64,000 bases of DNA from positions 1-64,000 of the forward strand of contig NZ_BIMC01000010.1 in NCBI RefSeq assembly GCF_004000885.1, written 5' to 3'. The notes under the pieces were generated by a model. That model searched no databases and was not told where the DNA came from. It saw nothing but the letters and a program-made list of their open reading frames with translations. Source of the stretch: Paenibacillus glucanolyticus NBRC 15330 (GTDB lineage Bacteria > Bacillota > Bacilli > Paenibacillales > Paenibacillaceae). Positions 52,000 through 61,822 of the stretch are shown one piece after another. Both the position numbers and the translations under genes were made by a program. Position 1 is the stretch's first letter. Every line of letters begins with the position of its first letter.

Positions 52000-54384
52000 C
52001 TAACTATCCCGATTAACCATATAGTTTAATAAATGCTTTAGAAAAGCAGTGTTCCGCGGCATCTCTTGCAAGGCCTCCACCGCCTGGCAGTAATGTTCCC
52101 ACATCTCTTGGCTGGCGCCTTCCTGACCCAGGATCGTCACAAAGTTTGACGTGTTGTTCTCCGCATCCTGACCGGTGGGCTTGCCGAGCCGCTCCAGGTC
52201 TCCCTGCACATCAAGCAAATCATCCTTAATCTGAAAGGCTATGCCTGCATGATAAGCAAACTTCTTCAACAAGGCGATTTCTGCCTCATTTACCTGAGCC
52301 AGAATGGCAGGCATGACCAATGAGGCCTCGAATGCAATACCGGTTTTGTAAAAGCAGATCATATTCAACTGCTCCAGGGTCAGCCTCTTCCCTTTGGAAT
52401 CCAAATCCATCGCTTGCCCCATGCACATCTCACCAGCCCGTTTAGACGAATACTGGATTAAGGAAACGACAGAGCTAGCATCAAATCCCACAAGCGACGA
52501 CTGCTCCTCGATCGCCTTCTGAATTAAATACAGACCCGTTATTTCTGCCGTGGCGCTGTTATGGACCTGATGCAGGGTTGGCCTCCCGCGGCGCGTAGAT
52601 GCGTTATCCTGTGAGGGTAGATCGTCGAAAATCAAGGATGCGGTATGCATATATTCCAGGGATCGGAGGAGCGGCACAATCGCGGAAGGCTCCAATCCGT
52701 ATTCATTTACCCCCATGACCCAAGTTAAAATCGGCCTTAAACGCTTGCCATCTCCCTCAAGCGTGTAGTTGGCCGTGTCAATCAGCGACACTTGCATGGG
52801 CGGTGTATCGCTTGGCTGCTTGATCTGCAATTGGCTGTTGATCTCATCGCGGACAGTTGCAAAGGTGTTCGAAAAGCATTCCTTCTCTTGGCGGTTGTTC
52901 CTTAACACCGTGATGATCTGATCCCGCAGCAACTTATCAAAAAAATCCACATGATCTGCTTTCCGAACCATCTTCTGAATCAGTCGATTGAAGTCAGGGT
53001 TCCCCGAGGAGAATATCTCCATGATTTCGTTATATTTCTCAAGCCCGATCCGTGCTTTACAGCGCTTCAAACCATTAATGGCCCGATCCAGAATCACGTC
53101 CCGCGTCTTGGCATCCGAGTCATATACGTTGTGGATCAGATGGGAAATGACGGCCCAGTATAATTCGAAGGGGTTGATCAGATCCGCGCGTTGACCGCGA
53201 TATTTCAGATAATAGGTGTAAGGGGTGACGGCCTCGTCCTCCATGTCATCAAACATATCCGCAAAATCATCGGCCAACTGATTGTAGATGCCGTAAAAGA
53301 AGGTCCGTTCATCAAAGCCTTCATCCGCTTGAGCGCTTAGAACTGACCGCACAATCAAGCGGGAAGATGACGATTTTAGAATGATCGGCAAATATAACTC
53401 TTCATTGGTGTATCGGGCATTGGAAAGATCCTTGATACGATCGATATGCTGCGAATGAAAAAACACGTTGGCTTGCTCGAAAAACGTCTCCTGCGTTTCC
53501 GGACGCTGGTGTCCCTTAATATACTCAAAGGCATCACGGAGCTCCGCGTGCACGAAACGGATCAGCTCCACGTTATTACCGCCCCAATCACCTGGCTTCG
53601 GTACCGTTCCGGTAAGCAGCGCAGTGCGTATCATATGGGAATACTGTTCTTTTTCCTGCTCATTTAAGACGCCCGAGTCCAGTAAATCGTCGATAAAGGG
53701 ATAGGTTAGACCATAGGAGTAACCGAGCCTGATGGCATCATCGAGACGAGCTGAACGTTCCGCAGGCAATACCGAGTCATCCATATCTTCAATGACATGC
53801 AGAACAACGCCCACAATGATCTTCATTAATTTGCGCTGGGCATGCTCTGCATTCATCTCCTTCGGAATATGGCCTGCTACTTGCTTCAGCTTATGGATGA
53901 CCCATATCACGGCATTCTCGATGCCTTCCTTCTGGCCCCACCGGTATAACCCGGCTAAACTCATGCCATCCGGCGTACCTCCTCCATCCGATTTGGTGGA
54001 TTGAAGAAGATGTTTTTTTATATCCGCAACCATGCGATGAATGCTGGCTTTCGTGTCTGGCGAGTCCAGGGCCTTGCCCAGATCCCTCATATAAATATAG
54101 GAAATGCTTCGATCCAAGTAGCCATCCAGTTTACCTGTATAATGGAGCCACCCGATATATCTATGATAGTCCCGGGTATCAGGTTTTCTCTTTCCCGAGG
54201 AAAAAAAGGATAGCCATGAATCACGACGAACATGCTTCCTTTTCCACATTAGAATGTCTTCTGTCAGGATCGGCACATATGTCTTTTCCTTAACCTGTAC
54301 ATAAAGTGATGCAAAATACTGAGCCGCCTTCTGCTCAGCCAGCCGATATCCCGTATCGGCTTGATCTGTATACGCAACATTCAT
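52000..54384 (-). CDS. Large class I isoprenoid biosynthesis enzyme (polyprenyl synthetase domain at C-terminus)
   Basis: About 794 residues from the ATG at 54384 (GAGGGA 10 nt upstream); an ATG at 54429 and a TTG at 54513 are alternatives. The last 290 residues are a trans-prenyltransferase: GDGKRLRP (544-551), first Asp motif DDLPSQD with RRGRP (587-600), KTG, and second Asp motif FQIKDDLLD (717-725). The first 500 residues are helical and not a standard prenyltransferase. They carry two further acidic clusters, YPFIDDLLDSG (228-238) and LADDFADMFDDMED (370-383), resembling class I terpene-synthase metal sites. The protein may both build and cyclise or transfer a polyprenyl chain. It follows an alpha/beta hydrolase gene closely. 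Confidence 0.85.
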   Translation of the reverse strand: MNVAYTDQADTGYRLAEQKAAQYFASLYVQVKEKTYVPILTEDILMWKRKHVRRDSWLSFFSSGKRKPDTRDYHRYIGWLHYTGKLDGYLDRSISYIYMRDLGKALDSPDTKASIHRMVADIKKHLLQSTKSDGGGTPDGMSLAGLYRWGQKEGIENAVIWVIHKLKQVAGHIPKEMNAEHAQRKLMKIIVGVVLHVIEDMDDSVLPAERSARLDDAIRLGYSYGLTYPFIDDLLDSGVLNEQEKEQYSHMIRTALLTGTVPKPGDWGGNNVELIRFVHAELRDAFEYIKGHQRPETQETFFEQANVFFHSQHIDRIKDLSNARYTNEELYLPIILKSSSSRLIVRSVLSAQADEGFDERTFFYGIYNQLADDFADMFDDMEDEAVTPYTYYLKYRGQRADLINPFELYWAVISHLIHNVYDSDAKTRDVILDRAINGLKRCKARIGLEKYNEIMEIFSSGNPDFNRLIQKMVRKADHVDFFDKLLRDQIITVLRNNRQEKECFSNTFATVRDEINSQLQIKQPSDTPPMQVSLIDTANYTLEGDGKRLRPILTWVMGVNEYGLEPSAIVPLLRSLEYMHTASLIFDDLPSQDNASTRRGRPTLHQVHNSATAEITGLYLIQKAIEEQSSLVGFDASSVVSLIQYSSKRAGEMCMGQAMDLDSKGKRLTLEQLNMICFYKTGIAFEASLVMPAILAQVNEAEIALLKKFAYHAGIAFQIKDDLLDVQGDLERLGKPTGQDAENNTSNFVTILGQEGASQEMWEHYCQAVEALQEMPRNTAFLKHLLNYMVNRDS

Positions 54385-54491
54385 ATGATGGAATCCCTCA
54401 ACTTCTATTGGTGTTAAACATGTACCCATGTTTATAACCTTTATACGCAGAAGTTTCAATCGGGTTACATTCTCGTTAAGATAGCTGAAAT

Positions 54492-55268
54492 CTAATCCAT
54501 TTCCTGAATCCAATGGTCTAACGCTTCCGTTACTTCTTGCAACTGCTCCTCTGCGGTTAAGTAGGCTTCCCTGTCACCTTTTTGGAAACCGTAAGAACCG
54601 AACTGCCCATGGTTAGCCCCTGCAATATCTACGTACATGGTATCGTCAGGCAAATTCGTCCTGGCAGTCTCCCATTTCGATCTATCCAATACCCCATCTT
54701 GAGTGCCGGTAATTTGAAGCACGGACATGTCCAAACCGTTCAGCGCCCCCTTATCGTCAGCGTAAGATGCCAAGAAAAAAACACCGTCAATGGCATCTGA
54801 ATGTTCAGCCGCATACCTAGAAGCGAACACACCACCCAAGGAGTGTCCTCCGATCACATATCGGTTGTCTGGGTATTCCTCAATGAAAGAGTCGGCTTTA
54901 TTTTGTCCGAACACGGCCAGATTCAAGGGCATGGCAGCAATGTACACCCGGTATCCTTTCTCAGCCATTTTCCTGGAAAAAGGCGCATAACTCTTAGGTT
55001 CCACTAAACCGCCCGGATAGAAGATGATGTCGGGTGGAAGGCTATCCCCGTTCACGGGCTCGAAGCGGTAACCGTCTGTCAGCTGTTCGACACCGATTTC
55101 CGTGTTGCTATGAAACACGGCTTCAGCTTCATCCAGCGGCTTGTACGTCAGTGAATCCAGAATGAGAAGGCATGCGATAACAGCAAGGGACAGGATAGTT
55201 ACAGTCCATATCGTTATCCTCCGCCAGCTCTTGTTCCCTTGGTTAATGAACTTCTTCATGCTCTTCAC
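54492..55268 (-). CDS. Membrane-anchored alpha/beta hydrolase
   Basis: 258 residues. One N-terminal membrane helix (ITIWTVTILSLAVIACLLIL) precedes an alpha/beta hydrolase fold. The nucleophile elbow is GGHSLGGVFA, Asp in ITGTQDGV is the likely acid, and GANHGQFG supplies the catalytic His. IIFYPGGLVEPKSYAPFSRKMAEKGY is the oxyanion region. The catalytic domain should face outward. The start is a GTG at 55268 or an ATG at 55259; neither has an ideal ribosome site. It lies immediately upstream of the isoprenoid enzyme gene and overlaps that gene's longest frame by 22 bp, suggesting one operon. Substrate unknown; an ester of the isoprenoid product is possible. Confidence 0.88.
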   Translation of the reverse strand: MKSMKKFINQGNKSWRRITIWTVTILSLAVIACLLILDSLTYKPLDEAEAVFHSNTEIGVEQLTDGYRFEPVNGDSLPPDIIFYPGGLVEPKSYAPFSRKMAEKGYRVYIAAMPLNLAVFGQNKADSFIEEYPDNRYVIGGHSLGGVFASRYAAEHSDAIDGVFFLASYADDKGALNGLDMSVLQITGTQDGVLDRSKWETARTNLPDDTMYVDIAGANHGQFGSYGFQKGDREAYLTAEEQLQEVTEALDHWIQEMD

Positions 55269-55363
55269 GATCCCTTCGGGTCCATTTACTCGTGAGTGAA
55301 TTATACCGCAGGGTTAATTAATTTTCTATTGAACCTCCGCACGGAAGCATTTACTCATGTATA

Positions 55364-55395
55364 TAAAAAAAAGGCTGCCGATTTTCTCAGCAACC
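55364..55395 (-). terminator. Terminator of the GH2 gene
   Basis: Minus strand GGTTGCTGA-GAAAA-TCGGCAGCC followed by eight or more T, 13 bp past the stop. Confidence 0.88.
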
Positions 55396-55407
55396 TCGTG
55401 AAACCGT

Positions 55408-58400
55408 TCATGATCCATCGACCCGCACAAACCGGAACCAACCAAAATCAAACTGACTTCCCGGAAGAAAGATGAATGTCACCTTGTAACAACCGGCGAT
55501 AGGTTCCAGATCGAATACCTGCTCTTCGTACCCTCTGGACTGCGTAAATTCTACCAGCTGATTGCTCTCTCCTTCTGGACTCTCAAAGCGGATATGAATC
55601 GTATTCTTGTCAATCGCAGAGCTGCCGTTAACGATCAATTTCGATGAGCCTGCTTCTGCAAAATCCATCTGATCAAACTCCAGGGAAACATTATTTCCTA
55701 TCCCTTCAACGGCCTTGTTGTCCACAATGGTAAAGGTATCCCCATAAATTCGGTCGCAATCCGCTGCAAAATTCTGCTCAAATGCTCTATTCCCTTCATG
55801 AAAATAGAAACCCTTGATATGCACCTTCTGATGAAGGATAAAACAAATCGAAGTAACGCCCCGCAGCTTCTTCGACAACCGATAGGTTTCTTCCTGATAG
55901 ACATTCCACTTGGACTCTTTTTGGTAAATACAATCGGCTATTTGTGAGCTGCCTTCTTCACCAGGCATGCCTTCCCAGATTTGCAAAGAGTACTCCTCGC
56001 TTGAGAGGGCAAATATCGGGATCGTGATGGTATCGGAGCCGTGAGGACCAAAGTCGATGTCCCGAAATCCGACTTGCGTCTCGCCGTCTCTGCTGGTAGC
56101 AACACCTCTTTCATTCCCGTTCCCTACTTCGCCTTGGCTGTAATCATAAAGTCCGGCAGATATGAAAGAGTACGGGTCTTTGTAAGCGGCCCCCAAACCG
56201 TCGACTTTGAATTCCAGCTGGGATATAAGCTTGATTTTATCCGTACCGTTTCGGCTTGTACACCGAAGACGAAATTCACCGTCACCCAAGGCCGTTACCT
56301 TGGCTTCATGCCCATCGGCTTCTACCCTTGCAATATTGGATTCGATCCCCGCATCGTTCACGACAGCCCATTGGACCTCCTGATAAGAGGTTTCTGGCGG
56401 ATGCAGTCTGGCACGTACCACCTTCTCACGATTGGACGAATCAAACGCTTGACCCCTTTCGCTGATCAGCTCAATCTTCCGAAGCGGCAGCTCTTCCACA
56501 CACCCTGTTAAGCTTGGCAGGTTCTCATTCTTCGTGCTGGCCGCTATCCCTTCCGTTCCTTCATTCTGTGCGGCTGTGGAATTCAAGGTAAGAAATTGGC
56601 TGTCCAGACCCATGGAAGACACTTCAATCCGGATCTGGCCCGGCCCCAAGGTGGAGCCGATGATCGCCATCAGCTTGCCGCTGAACAGTCTTCTGCTCTG
56701 GCCCTTGTACGGATCGTAATCCGTGCTATCCCCGTTGTCCATACCGAGCAAGCGCCCCGCACCCGTCACATGTACCTGCACCCGGTTATTAGCGTTCTCG
56801 ACAACGTGGCCGGCCTCATCTTCCATCGCAATTTCGACGAACACAAGATCTATGCCGTTCGCGATCAGATTTTCTTTATCCGGGTTCAGAACAATCCTCC
56901 TGGCATCACCGAATGAGGTTCGAACATCCGTGGCAATGATGCGACCCGCTTCGTCGTAAGCTATCGCTTTCAATTCCCCTTCGACATAAGGGATCTTCCA
57001 CCAACCCAATAGCTCCCTTCCGTGTTCATGGTCGATATCATGGGTCCCCATGGTTATGCCATTGAGCTGTAATTCAACTCTCGGCGCGTTTGAGCAAATG
57101 CGAACATCGATCATTTGACCGTTATTAAAATCCCAATAAGGTAACAGATGTACCATCGGTTTAGTCCGGTAATCCGTCCATGCCGCTTGATAGATATAAT
57201 AGGAGTCCTTCTTGAAAGTCGCTGTATCGATCTGCCCGAAATAAGAGTTTTTGGTATGATACGGCGTAGGTTCACCGATATAGTCGAATCCGGTCCATAG
57301 AAATTGTCCGAGTGAGAACGGCATGTCCCGCTCAGCCAGGATGCACGCCTCAGCCGATTTTGCTCCCCAGCTCGTTGAGCTGTTACCCAGGGAAGAACAC
57401 TGCTCGTCATCGTCTGCCAGGATGGATTTTTCGAACGGGAAATGATAGATGCCCCTGCTTTGTACAACAGACGCGGTCTCACTTCCATAGATGATCCAAT
57501 CCGGATGCTCCTCATGATGCTTCTCGTAATATTTCTCGGCATAATTGTAACCTGCCACCTTCACGATATCGGCGCATTTCCGAGCATTCTCCCAAGGCAT
57601 ATAATTCGAACCAATGGTAACGCTTGCATTTTGCTTGGGATCGTATTTCAGAACTTCCTCCATCAGCATCCTTGTTACTTCCTGCCCTCTCTCGCCTGCG
57701 TGGGTATCATAGATTTCGTTGCCAATGCTCCACATGATGAGGCTTGGATGGTTCCGGTCACGTTGAACCCAGCTCTTCACATCGCGTTGAAACCATTCTT
57801 GGAAGAACCGGGCATAGTCATAAGACGTTTTCGAGCGTTCCCACATATCAAAAGCTTCCGAGACGATGAGCATCCCCATCTCATCTGCCAGGTCCATCAG
57901 TTCCTTTGCAGGCATGTTGTGTGCTGTGCGTATCGCGTTAGCGCCCATGTCTTTCAGAATGACAAGCCTTCTGGCTAAGGCCGTTTTGTTAAACGCGGCT
58001 CCCAAGGCTCCTAGATCATGATGCTCGCAAACCCCGTTCAATTTCAATTTACGGCCGTTTAGAAGAAAGCCTTGATTCGGATCAAGCTGAATATGCCGAA
58101 ATCCGATGTTGTGGGATATGCTTTCAATAACCTCATGCTGACAATCTGGTTCTGATTCTGATTCCTGATCTGTTCCAGCAAGCCTCATTTCGGTAATCAA
58201 TTGATACAGGCTGGGTTCATCCGGGCTCCATAACAACGGATTCTCCACGACTAAGGTTTGGCGGTTCGTCGATATGCAATGGACGGCCGCTGCAACCTTC
58301 TCGGATCCCTCAGCTATCTTCTGACCTTCCTTCACGATGGTATGCTTGATAAACACATCAGCCATGGTGTTCACTTCCGTGTCGACTTCGACCTGCCATC

Positions 58401-58902
58401 CGCTTTCGTGCTGCTTGGTCGTGATATAAATGCCGTCCGTCACGATATGGCTCTGATCCCTGGTTTTGAGCCACACGTTACGATAGATGCCCGCTCCTGA
58501 ATACCAACGGCTGTTCGGGCTTTGATACACAACCTTCACGGTAATGACGTTCTCCCCTTCAACGAGCGCCTCCGTGATCTCGTGTTCGAAGGAAGAATAT
58601 CCGTACTTCCATTCTCCCACCAATTGACCATTAACATAGACGGAAGAATCCATGTAAACGCCATCAAAACACAATAGCACCTGCTGGTTCTCTTTGCTAT
58701 CCCACGACCATAACTTCCGGTACCACCCGATGCTGTTCTCATATAAATCCATGGTGTTATAGATCAGCCAGTCGTGGGGTACATCCACAGGTTTAAAGAT
58801 CAGATTATCCGAATCCGTTACGTCCAGACTGCTTTTGGCAAACGTCCATCCGTCATTGAACAAGGCTTTTTTATTCATGGATGCTGTACTCACTTTCTTC
58901 AT
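55408..58902 (-). CDS. Glycoside hydrolase family 2 (beta-galactosidase-like)
   Basis: 1164 residues, no signal peptide, so probably cytoplasmic. GH2 order: sugar-binding jelly roll (FNDGWTFAKS, VDVPHDWLIYNTMD), Ig-like domain, TIM barrel (LNGVCEHHDLGALGAAFN, NAIRTAHNMP, MWSIGNEIYDTH with acid/base Glu, and IYGSETASVVQSRG with the nucleophile Glu). A DUF4982-type beta-galactosidase domain follows (ELLGWWKIPYVEGELKAIAYDEAGR). The last 250 residues hold extra beta-sandwich modules of carbohydrate-binding type. DUF4982-containing members act on beta-galactosides or related plant oligosaccharides. No transporter is adjacent. The start is uncertain (Met codons at 58902 and 58878, weak ribosome sites). 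Confidence 0.93.
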   Translation of the reverse strand: MKKVSTASMNKKALFNDGWTFAKSSLDVTDSDNLIFKPVDVPHDWLIYNTMDLYENSIGWYRKLWSWDSKENQQVLLCFDGVYMDSSVYVNGQLVGEWKYGYSSFEHEITEALVEGENVITVKVVYQSPNSRWYSGAGIYRNVWLKTRDQSHIVTDGIYITTKQHESGWQVEVDTEVNTMADVFIKHTIVKEGQKIAEGSEKVAAAVHCISTNRQTLVVENPLLWSPDEPSLYQLITEMRLAGTDQESESEPDCQHEVIESISHNIGFRHIQLDPNQGFLLNGRKLKLNGVCEHHDLGALGAAFNKTALARRLVILKDMGANAIRTAHNMPAKELMDLADEMGMLIVSEAFDMWERSKTSYDYARFFQEWFQRDVKSWVQRDRNHPSLIMWSIGNEIYDTHAGERGQEVTRMLMEEVLKYDPKQNASVTIGSNYMPWENARKCADIVKVAGYNYAEKYYEKHHEEHPDWIIYGSETASVVQSRGIYHFPFEKSILADDDEQCSSLGNSSTSWGAKSAEACILAERDMPFSLGQFLWTGFDYIGEPTPYHTKNSYFGQIDTATFKKDSYYIYQAAWTDYRTKPMVHLLPYWDFNNGQMIDVRICSNAPRVELQLNGITMGTHDIDHEHGRELLGWWKIPYVEGELKAIAYDEAGRIIATDVRTSFGDARRIVLNPDKENLIANGIDLVFVEIAMEDEAGHVVENANNRVQVHVTGAGRLLGMDNGDSTDYDPYKGQSRRLFSGKLMAIIGSTLGPGQIRIEVSSMGLDSQFLTLNSTAAQNEGTEGIAASTKNENLPSLTGCVEELPLRKIELISERGQAFDSSNREKVVRARLHPPETSYQEVQWAVVNDAGIESNIARVEADGHEAKVTALGDGEFRLRCTSRNGTDKIKLISQLEFKVDGLGAAYKDPYSFISAGLYDYSQGEVGNGNERGVATSRDGETQVGFRDIDFGPHGSDTITIPIFALSSEEYSLQIWEGMPGEEGSSQIADCIYQKESKWNVYQEETYRLSKKLRGVTSICFILHQKVHIKGFYFHEGNRAFEQNFAADCDRIYGDTFTIVDNKAVEGIGNNVSLEFDQMDFAEAGSSKLIVNGSSAIDKNTIHIRFESPEGESNQLVEFTQSRGYEEQVFDLEPIAGCYKVTFIFLPGSQFDFGWFRFVRVDGS

Positions 58903-59136
58903 TTATTGTGATGATGAGAAAACATATTAGCTAATTAAGGCAGTTGATTCTACTATATCATGTTGTTCTATTATCAGAACCCGTATCTGATAAGTTCTAA
59001 AGTTTTCAAAGGATTTTCTTTAAGCAAGAATATTCCTAGCCTTCAACGCAACAAAAGAAACCCCGCCGCAATCAGCAGCAGAGCTCCATGGTTGTTCCTA
59101 TGTATTGCTTCCCAATAGGAATCAGTGCAGTTTGAC

Positions 59137-59901
59137 TCATCGGGTTCCTTCAGGTATCGGCCTCAACTGCAATTCTTTTGTAAGCATCAATCGATAACTT
59201 AATATGCTCAAGAGCATACTCGTTATGGCAGCTGAACCCGTGAAGGAGAATACGATCAGAATTTGATAGCGAACGGCTTCCACCGGATCTGCCCCGGCTA
59301 CAATCATACCTGTCATCATACCCGGTAATTGGACGAGTCCGACTGTTTTCATACTGTCGATTGTTGGAATCATGCTGAATTTAACAGCCCGCTTCCTCAC
59401 ATCCTGCATGGCCTGCGACGCTGTGGCTCCAAGCGAGAGCAGGACTTCAATCTCACCCTTGGAGGATTGAACCTCCCGCCGCATCTGATTCACGTATAAC
59501 CCGGCTACGACCATGGCGTTCCCGATCGTCATCCCGCTAAGCGGAATGATGTACTGGGGTGTCGGTTCAATAATGTTCAAGCCAAGCAGCATCCCCATCA
59601 TCAGCAGTTCGGTTGTCAGTATCGACAGCGCAATCCTCCACACGATCCCTCGCATCCCCGGAGCCCGCCGAGCCGCATTCCATGCCGCCACCCCAATCAT
59701 CACCGAGATGATCATAACCAAATAAATCACATGCTCCGTCCGGAAAATATACTGAAGCACATATCCGATAGCCAGGAGCTGAATGGCTGAACGTATCGTA
59801 CCCGTCGCAATCTCTTTCTCCAAACCAAGCTTCTGCCATACGGAAATGAGCATGGTCGCGATGACAAAGAGAAGTGTAAAACTAAGCGCCAGTAATGTCA
59901 T
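59137..59901 (-). CDS. fetB: FetB-type ABC permease (UPF0014, iron/metal export)
   Basis: 254 residues, seven or so hydrophobic segments. Family motifs include ATGTIRSAIQLLAIGYVLQYIF, PLSGMTIGNAMVVAGLYVNQM, LSLGATASQAMQDVRKRAVK and IPTIDSMKTVGLVQLPGMMTGMI. The E. coli counterpart (YbbM/FetB) lowers cellular iron and protects against peroxide; export of iron is the accepted model. The ATG overlaps the fetA stop by 4 bp (ATGA). Located just downstream of a Fur-type siderophore import operon. Confidence 0.93.
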   Translation of the reverse strand: MTLLALSFTLLFVIATMLISVWQKLGLEKEIATGTIRSAIQLLAIGYVLQYIFRTEHVIYLVMIISVMIGVAAWNAARRAPGMRGIVWRIALSILTTELLMMGMLLGLNIIEPTPQYIIPLSGMTIGNAMVVAGLYVNQMRREVQSSKGEIEVLLSLGATASQAMQDVRKRAVKFSMIPTIDSMKTVGLVQLPGMMTGMIVAGADPVEAVRYQILIVFSFTGSAAITSMLLSILSYRLMLTKELQLRPIPEGTR

Positions 59902-60650
59902 AGTGCAGCCTCGCTAGCCAGGAAACGCACAAATTGCCTTCCCGCTTCTGTTGCCGGCCGACGAAAAAAATCAATCGTTTGCTGATCTTCCAATAATGTG
60001 CCCCCGGACATGAACCAGGTCCTGCTGCTGGTCCGTGCTGCCTGCTCCAAATCATGCGTAACCCAGATCATGGTTGTTCCTTCCCTCGCCTGCCATTGTT
60101 GCAGCATGTGCTCCACTGCTCTTGCGCTAATATTATCCAGCGATGCGGTAACCTCATCAAGAAGCAGCACGGCTGGCCGCAGCAGCAGCGATCGAATGAG
60201 CGCAATCCGCTGCTTCTCTCCACCGGACAGCTCGCTGGCATTCTTCTTGCGATCCAGTCCAGCAAGTAATGTCTCTTCCAGCAATTGCTCGGCAAGCTGC
60301 ACATCATACACCTCTCCATGAAGACGACTTGCCGTTCCCAAATTATCCTCGACACTGCCTGGCAGCATAACCGCTTGCTGAGCAACGTAACAAATTTCTT
60401 TTCTCCACAACCTGGGATCCTTCTCCCGATAGGAGATTCCCGCATAAGATATATCGCCCTGATCCGGCATATCCAGCAGTGCTAACGTCCGCAGCAAAGT
60501 GCTTTTTCCTTGGCCCGATGGGCCGATGACAGAGATGCACTCCGGCTGCTGAATGACAGCAGACACTTCTTCAAACAGATAAGGGGATTCCCTGTTGTCT
60601 TGGTTCCAGGAATGTTTTGCTAACCGTTGAATTTCCAGAATAGCCGCCAA
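59898..60650 (-). CDS. fetA: FetA-type ABC ATPase (iron/metal export)
   Basis: 250 residues. Walker A is GPSGQGKST, signature LSGGEKQRIALIRSL, Walker B VLLLDEVTASLD, and the switch His is in WVTHDLEQA. Pairing with fetB through a 4-bp overlap identifies it as FetA/YbbL. The start is a TTG at 60650, with GGAG about 10 nt upstream. It energises the FetB permease. Transcription may begin between the siderophore operon terminator (60698-60727) and the TTG, but no promoter was identified. Confidence 0.92.
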   Translation of the reverse strand: MAAILEIQRLAKHSWNQDNRESPYLFEEVSAVIQQPECISVIGPSGQGKSTLLRTLALLDMPDQGDISYAGISYREKDPRLWRKEICYVAQQAVMLPGSVEDNLGTASRLHGEVYDVQLAEQLLEETLLAGLDRKKNASELSGGEKQRIALIRSLLLRPAVLLLDEVTASLDNISARAVEHMLQQWQAREGTTMIWVTHDLEQAARTSSRTWFMSGGTLLEDQQTIDFFRRPATEAGRQFVRFLASEAAL

Positions 60651-60697
60651 AATTTAGTAACTCCTCTCATAATCACTCATTTGCCCCTCGCAACAAC

Positions 60698-60727
60698 AAA
60701 AAGAGAGCGGGATGGCTCCCGCGCTCT
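60698..60727 (-). terminator. Terminator of the siderophore uptake operon
   Basis: Minus strand AGAGCGCGGGA-GCCA-TCCCGCTCT followed by CTTTTTG, about 85 bp past the binding-protein stop and before fetA. Confidence 0.8.
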
Positions 60728-60810
60728 GCGCTACACGTGTCATTTCTATCTACCTATAAAAGCTTATACGAATTCATTACCCCCGTAAAGTATAGGTTCC
60801 ACTGGAATTA

Positions 60811-61785
60811 TTACTTCGTAAACAATTGCTCTGCATCGTCCATGGCCATGCTCTGACCTAGTGAAGAGTAGTCCAACCATTTTTGACCGTCAAGCGTATA
60901 CACATGATTGTTTTTTACGGCCTTCAGATTTTTCCAGAGCGGGTTATTTTCCAGCTCGGCATAAACCTTTTTGGCATTATCATCATTGTTTACGATAAGG
61001 AAAATCGCATCGGCATCAAAGTCGGGGAGCACTTCCTTGGATATGACAGCGTACGGCTCTGAGGCAGAAATCTTCTCAACGCCGTTGGCTGGCTTCAGCT
61101 TCAAATCCTGGAACATAATAGGTCCAACCGGCCTGCCCGCACTTTGCACCCGGATCTCCTTGGCAGATACCCGGATTGCCATCGCTGTAGCACCTTCTCC
61201 CAATTCGCTTGCTATCAATTTACTAACCCGATCCGCCTTCTCTTCGTATTCTTTAATGAAAGCTTCCGCTTCTTTATCACGCCCAACAACGGCCGCAACG
61301 CGCTTCAGATGATCCCGCCATGTCCCTTCATCCAGATTGGTGCTAACCACCGGCGCGATTTTCTCCAGCTTCGAGCGTTCCTCACCGCCGAAATGCTCAT
61401 CGATAAAGATGTAATCCGGTTTCAATCCCAACACAGCCTCCATGTCGGAATCCCCGACTACGCCAAGCTTCGCACTGCCTTCAAGAAGATGTGCCACATG
61501 CGGCAGAAAGTCCCCTACTCCGCCTCCAATGGCAGATCCGGCAGGCTTAATTCCTAACGCCAGCAAATTATTCGTCATGTGTATCGACATCGAAGCGATT
61601 TTGGCATTCGGATCAACCTGCGTGACCGAATCCTTCTCCCCGGCTTTACCGCTATCCCCAGTTTCTTGCGCCGAAGATGAGCTGGCTGAGGTATTCACTG
61701 CCTCTGACGCTTGTCCGCCGCAGGCAGACAATATTCCTATACACAGTATAATAGCAAGGGTCCCGCACCATTTCTTCATCATCAA
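60811..61785 (-). CDS. Iron-siderophore ABC transporter substrate-binding lipoprotein
   Basis: 324 residues. Signal peptide with lipobox ILSAC (Cys22), then a Ser/Ala-rich linker. The FecB/FhuD-type two-lobed fold (KIASMSIHMTNNLLALGIKPAGSAIGG, LGLKPDYIFIDEHFGG, ISKEVLPDFDADAIFLIVNND) is clear. It is tethered outside the membrane and captures a ferric siderophore; hydroxamate, citrate or catecholate type cannot be told. It is the third gene after two FecCD permeases. No ATPase gene is in the operon within the window, so a shared or distant ATPase (YusV-like) is likely. Confidence 0.93.
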   Translation of the reverse strand: MMMKKWCGTLAIILCIGILSACGGQASEAVNTSASSSSAQETGDSGKAGEKDSVTQVDPNAKIASMSIHMTNNLLALGIKPAGSAIGGGVGDFLPHVAHLLEGSAKLGVVGDSDMEAVLGLKPDYIFIDEHFGGEERSKLEKIAPVVSTNLDEGTWRDHLKRVAAVVGRDKEAEAFIKEYEEKADRVSKLIASELGEGATAMAIRVSAKEIRVQSAGRPVGPIMFQDLKLKPANGVEKISASEPYAVISKEVLPDFDADAIFLIVNNDDNAKKVYAELENNPLWKNLKAVKNNHVYTLDGQKWLDYSSLGQSMAMDDAEQLFTK

Positions 61786-61822
61786 TCTATACCTCCGTAT
61801 GCAATGTTAGTTATAGTTGTAC

